This document shows, in pieces, positions 62,572 to 64,000 of a stretch of 64,000 bases of DNA. This DNA is from Streptomyces sp. CB01201 (GTDB lineage Bacteria > Actinomycetota > Actinomycetes > Streptomycetales > Streptomycetaceae): NCBI RefSeq assembly GCF_002803085.1, contig NZ_NNBJ01000004.1, positions 83,795 to 147,794 of the forward strand, given 5' to 3'. The notes beneath the pieces are model-generated. The model worked only from the letters and a program-made list of their open reading frames with translations. It ran no database searches and had not been told where the DNA came from. Position 1 is the first letter of the stretch; every line of letters starts with the position of its first letter. The position numbers and the translations under genes were made by a program.

Positions 62572-63350
62572 GCCAGACCGTCGACCGGGCGCTGAGCATC
62601 CTGCCGCTGCTCGCGCAGGGGCCCGCCGACCTCGGGCAGGTCGCCGACCGGCTGGGGGTGCACAAGTCCACCGCGCTGCGGCTGCTTCGCACCCTGCACG
62701 AGCACGGCCTGGTCTACCGCCAGGAGGACCAGCGCTACCGGCTCGGCGCCCGCCTCTTCGCGCTCGCGCAGGAGGCCGTCGAGAACCTGGACGTGCGCGA
62801 GATCGCCCACCCGCACCTGGTCGCGCTCAACGAGCGGATCGGGCACACCGTCCACCTCGCCGTGCACGAGGAGGGCGAGGTCCTCTACATCGACAAGGTC
62901 GAGAGCCGCTACCCGGTGCGGATGTACTCCCGCATCGGCAAGCCCGTCGCCATCACGGTGGCCGCCGTGGCCAAGCTGCTGCTCGCCGACCTGCCGGAGG
63001 CCGAGCGCCGCGCCGTCGCGGAGAAGCTCGACTACCCCACCTACACGTCCCGTTCGACACCCAACGCCGCCGCCTTCCTCAAGGAACTGGCGACGGTGCG
63101 CGAACAGGGCTGGGCCACCGACCTCGGTGGCCACGAGGAGTCCATCAACTGCATCGGGGCCCCCATCCACGGTGCGGACGGCCGGGTCGTCGCCGCCATG
63201 TCGGTGTCGGCGCCGAACGTCGTCGTCACGGCCGAGGAACTCCTCACCCTGCTTCCCCAGGTGCGCCGCACCGCGGAAGCGATCAGCCGCGAATACTCCG
63301 GCACCGCACCCAACACCCCATCCGCACAAGGAAGTTCCGATGACCGATAA
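62568..63350 (+). CDS. IclR-family transcriptional regulator
   Basis: The 260-residue protein has an N-terminal winged helix (VDRALSILPLLAQGPADLGQ, VADRLGVHKSTALRLLRTLH, GLVYRQEDQRYRLG) and a C-terminal IclR effector domain (ESRYPVRMYSRIGKPVAITV, GAPIHGADGRVVAAMSVSAP). It is translationally coupled to the kinase upstream (ATGA) and overlaps ridA downstream by 11 bp. It therefore lies inside the operon it probably controls. The inverted repeat at 61401-61417 is the best candidate operator. Confidence 0.93.
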   Translation: MSQTVDRALSILPLLAQGPADLGQVADRLGVHKSTALRLLRTLHEHGLVYRQEDQRYRLGARLFALAQEAVENLDVREIAHPHLVALNERIGHTVHLAVHEEGEVLYIDKVESRYPVRMYSRIGKPVAITVAAVAKLLLADLPEAERRAVAEKLDYPTYTSRSTPNAAAFLKELATVREQGWATDLGGHEESINCIGAPIHGADGRVVAAMSVSAPNVVVTAEELLTLLPQVRRTAEAISREYSGTAPNTPSAQGSSDDR

Positions 63351-63753
63351 GACCGCCATCACCCCGGCCACGCACACCACCCCGCCCGCCAAGTTCTCGC
63401 ACGGCGTGCGCAAGGGCAACATCCTCCAGGTCGCCGGCCAGGTCGGCTTCCTGCCGGCCGTCGAGGGCCAGGCGCCGACGCCGGCGGGCCCCACCCTGCG
63501 CGAGCAGACCCTCCAGACCTTCGCCAACGTCAAGGCGATCCTGGAGGAGGGCGGCGCGAGCTGGGACGACGTGATGATGATGCGCGTCTACCTCACGGAC
63601 GTGGACCACTTCGCGGAGATGAACGAGATCTACAACGCGTACTTCGAGGAGCAGGGCCTCAAGGCCCCCGCCGCCGCCCGTACCACCGTGTACGTCGGCC
63701 TCCCCGCGGGCCTGCTCATCGAGATCGACGCCCTCGCGGTGCTGGACGCCTAG
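63340..63753 (+). CDS. RidA-family enamine/imine deaminase
   Basis: The 137-residue RidA/YER057c/UK114 protein begins with a short Thr-rich arm. The family fold is FSHGVRKGNILQVAGQVGFL, LREQTLQTFANVKAILEEGG, WDDVMMMRVYLTDVDHFAEM and AAARTTVYVGLPAGLLIEID, with the catalytic Arg in the AARTT block. RidA hydrolyses reactive enamine/imine intermediates such as 2-aminoacrylate released by PLP dehydratases. Its place beside a D-serine dehydratase-like enzyme fits this exactly. The start lies inside the IclR gene end (11-bp overlap). Confidence 0.92.
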   Translation: MTDKTAITPATHTTPPAKFSHGVRKGNILQVAGQVGFLPAVEGQAPTPAGPTLREQTLQTFANVKAILEEGGASWDDVMMMRVYLTDVDHFAEMNEIYNAYFEEQGLKAPAAARTTVYVGLPAGLLIEIDALAVLDA

Positions 63754-63797
63754 TTCCTTGCCGCCCTTAGTCCAACCGCTCGACCCGCCGCACGGTG

Positions 63798-63823
63798 CGG
63801 CGCCCCGGACCGCCGGGGCGCCG
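63798..63823 (+). terminator. Hairpin after ridA
   Basis: An 11-bp stem CGGCGCCCCGG/CCGGGGCGCCG with an ACCG loop is located 45 bp after the ridA stop and 54 bp before the next start. It may be a terminator or attenuator within the operon. Confidence 0.6.
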
Positions 63824-63876
63824 TGCCGCGGTCCCCCCTGCCCTGGAACCCCCCTGCTTGACAACGGAGTTGGCAC

Positions 63877-64000
63877 ATGTTGTTCCACGCTGTCGCGGCC
63901 GCCGCCCCACCACCCCCCGTGCACACCGGCGGCATCCTCCCGCTCATCGGCGGCACCGCCGGTCTGCTGACCGTCGCCGTCCTGGGCATAGCCCTGCTGC
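63877..64000 (+). CDS. Start of a membrane protein, cut by the window edge
   Basis: Forty-one codons are visible: MLFHAVAAAAPPPPVHTGG, then hydrophobic ILPLIGGTAGLLTVAVLGIA. ACGGAG lies 8 nt before the ATG. This could be the first helix of a gluconate-type (GntP-family) permease, which commonly accompanies such IclR/RidA/KDG-kinase clusters, but 41 residues are too few to assign. It is partial at the 3' end. Confidence 0.6.
   Translation, partial: MLFHAVAAAAPPPPVHTGGILPLIGGTAGLLTVAVLGIALL

Noticed and set aside
63856..63861. TTGACA as a -35 box for the last gene
   Set aside because: It lies only 16-21 nt before the ATG, too close for a -10 element and a ribosome site to fit between.

Overview
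The window is chromosomal DNA from an actinomycete, almost certainly a Streptomyces. The GC content is very high with strong third-position G/C bias. GTG starts and ATGA/GTGA gene overlaps are frequent. Lineage markers include mycothiol S-conjugate amidase, an acyl-CoA carboxylase epsilon subunit, GTP-dependent PEP carboxykinase, XRE/DUF5753-DUF397 gene pairs, DUF4307 and an MmpB-like miniprotein. From memory, the gene order resembles the core region of S. coelicolor around SCO4916-SCO4990, but no search was run. No tRNA, rRNA, CRISPR array, transposase or phage gene was seen.

Layout. 0.1-6.6 kb: phosphosugar mutase and purine nucleoside phosphorylase (nucleoside salvage), a gamma-glutamylcyclotransferase-like protein, a flavoprotein quinone reductase, and DeoR and TetR regulators. 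6.9-11 kb: a membrane protein, then an accessory island. In the island a coupled four-gene minus-strand operon (two small proteins, a 39-residue Pro/Gly-rich peptide and a PIMT-type methyltransferase) faces an XRE regulator with two tandem DUF397 genes. 11-21 kb: acyl-CoA carboxylase genes (accA, accE, pccB), birA, maf, an mmpB-like gene, a secreted SGNH esterase, adenylate cyclase and enoyl-CoA hydratase. 21-29 kb: a GAF-GGDEF protein, hutH, a small LAXTG surface protein, an L,D-transpeptidase lipoprotein, and a divergent XRE regulator/alcohol dehydrogenase pair. 30-41 kb: msrA, a trans-sulfuration enzyme, a sigma-factor-like gene, a MarR regulator, ilvA, a His-rich membrane protein, a DrrAB-type exporter, greA and mca. 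41-51 kb: a large STAND NTPase with TPRs, a decayed Uma2-like locus, a YyaL-like thioredoxin-domain protein, a self-regulated MFS/TetR operon and a hemolysin-III protein. 51-58 kb: pckG, an aminotransferase, membrane and hypothetical genes, and a secreted GH5 glycosidase. 58-64 kb: a catabolic cluster containing an N-acyl-D-amino-acid deacylase, a D-serine dehydratase-like PLP enzyme, a PfkB sugar kinase, an IclR regulator, RidA and the start of a membrane protein that runs off the edge.

How the genes work together. AccA, PccB and AccE would form an acyl-CoA carboxylase that BirA biotinylates. The deacylase, the D-amino-acid dehydratase-like enzyme and RidA make a coherent D-amino-acid degradation module, in which RidA would clear the enamine/imine intermediate. 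The most interesting candidate for an undescribed system is the operon at 7685-9587. Its short peptide has its own strong ribosome binding site and one Asp-Gly site, and lies 3 bp before a PIMT-like methyltransferase. That is the arrangement of aspartimide/isoaspartate RiPPs (imiditide-like), but no other maturase is present.

Noncoding DNA is dominated by Streptomyces interspersed repeats. Nine copies of one 20-bp unit lie in four intergenic blocks. Two related palindromic elements are present, one of them inside the GAF-GGDEF coding sequence. Many convergent gene pairs are separated by long perfect hairpins, and several promoters carry clear palindromic operator candidates.
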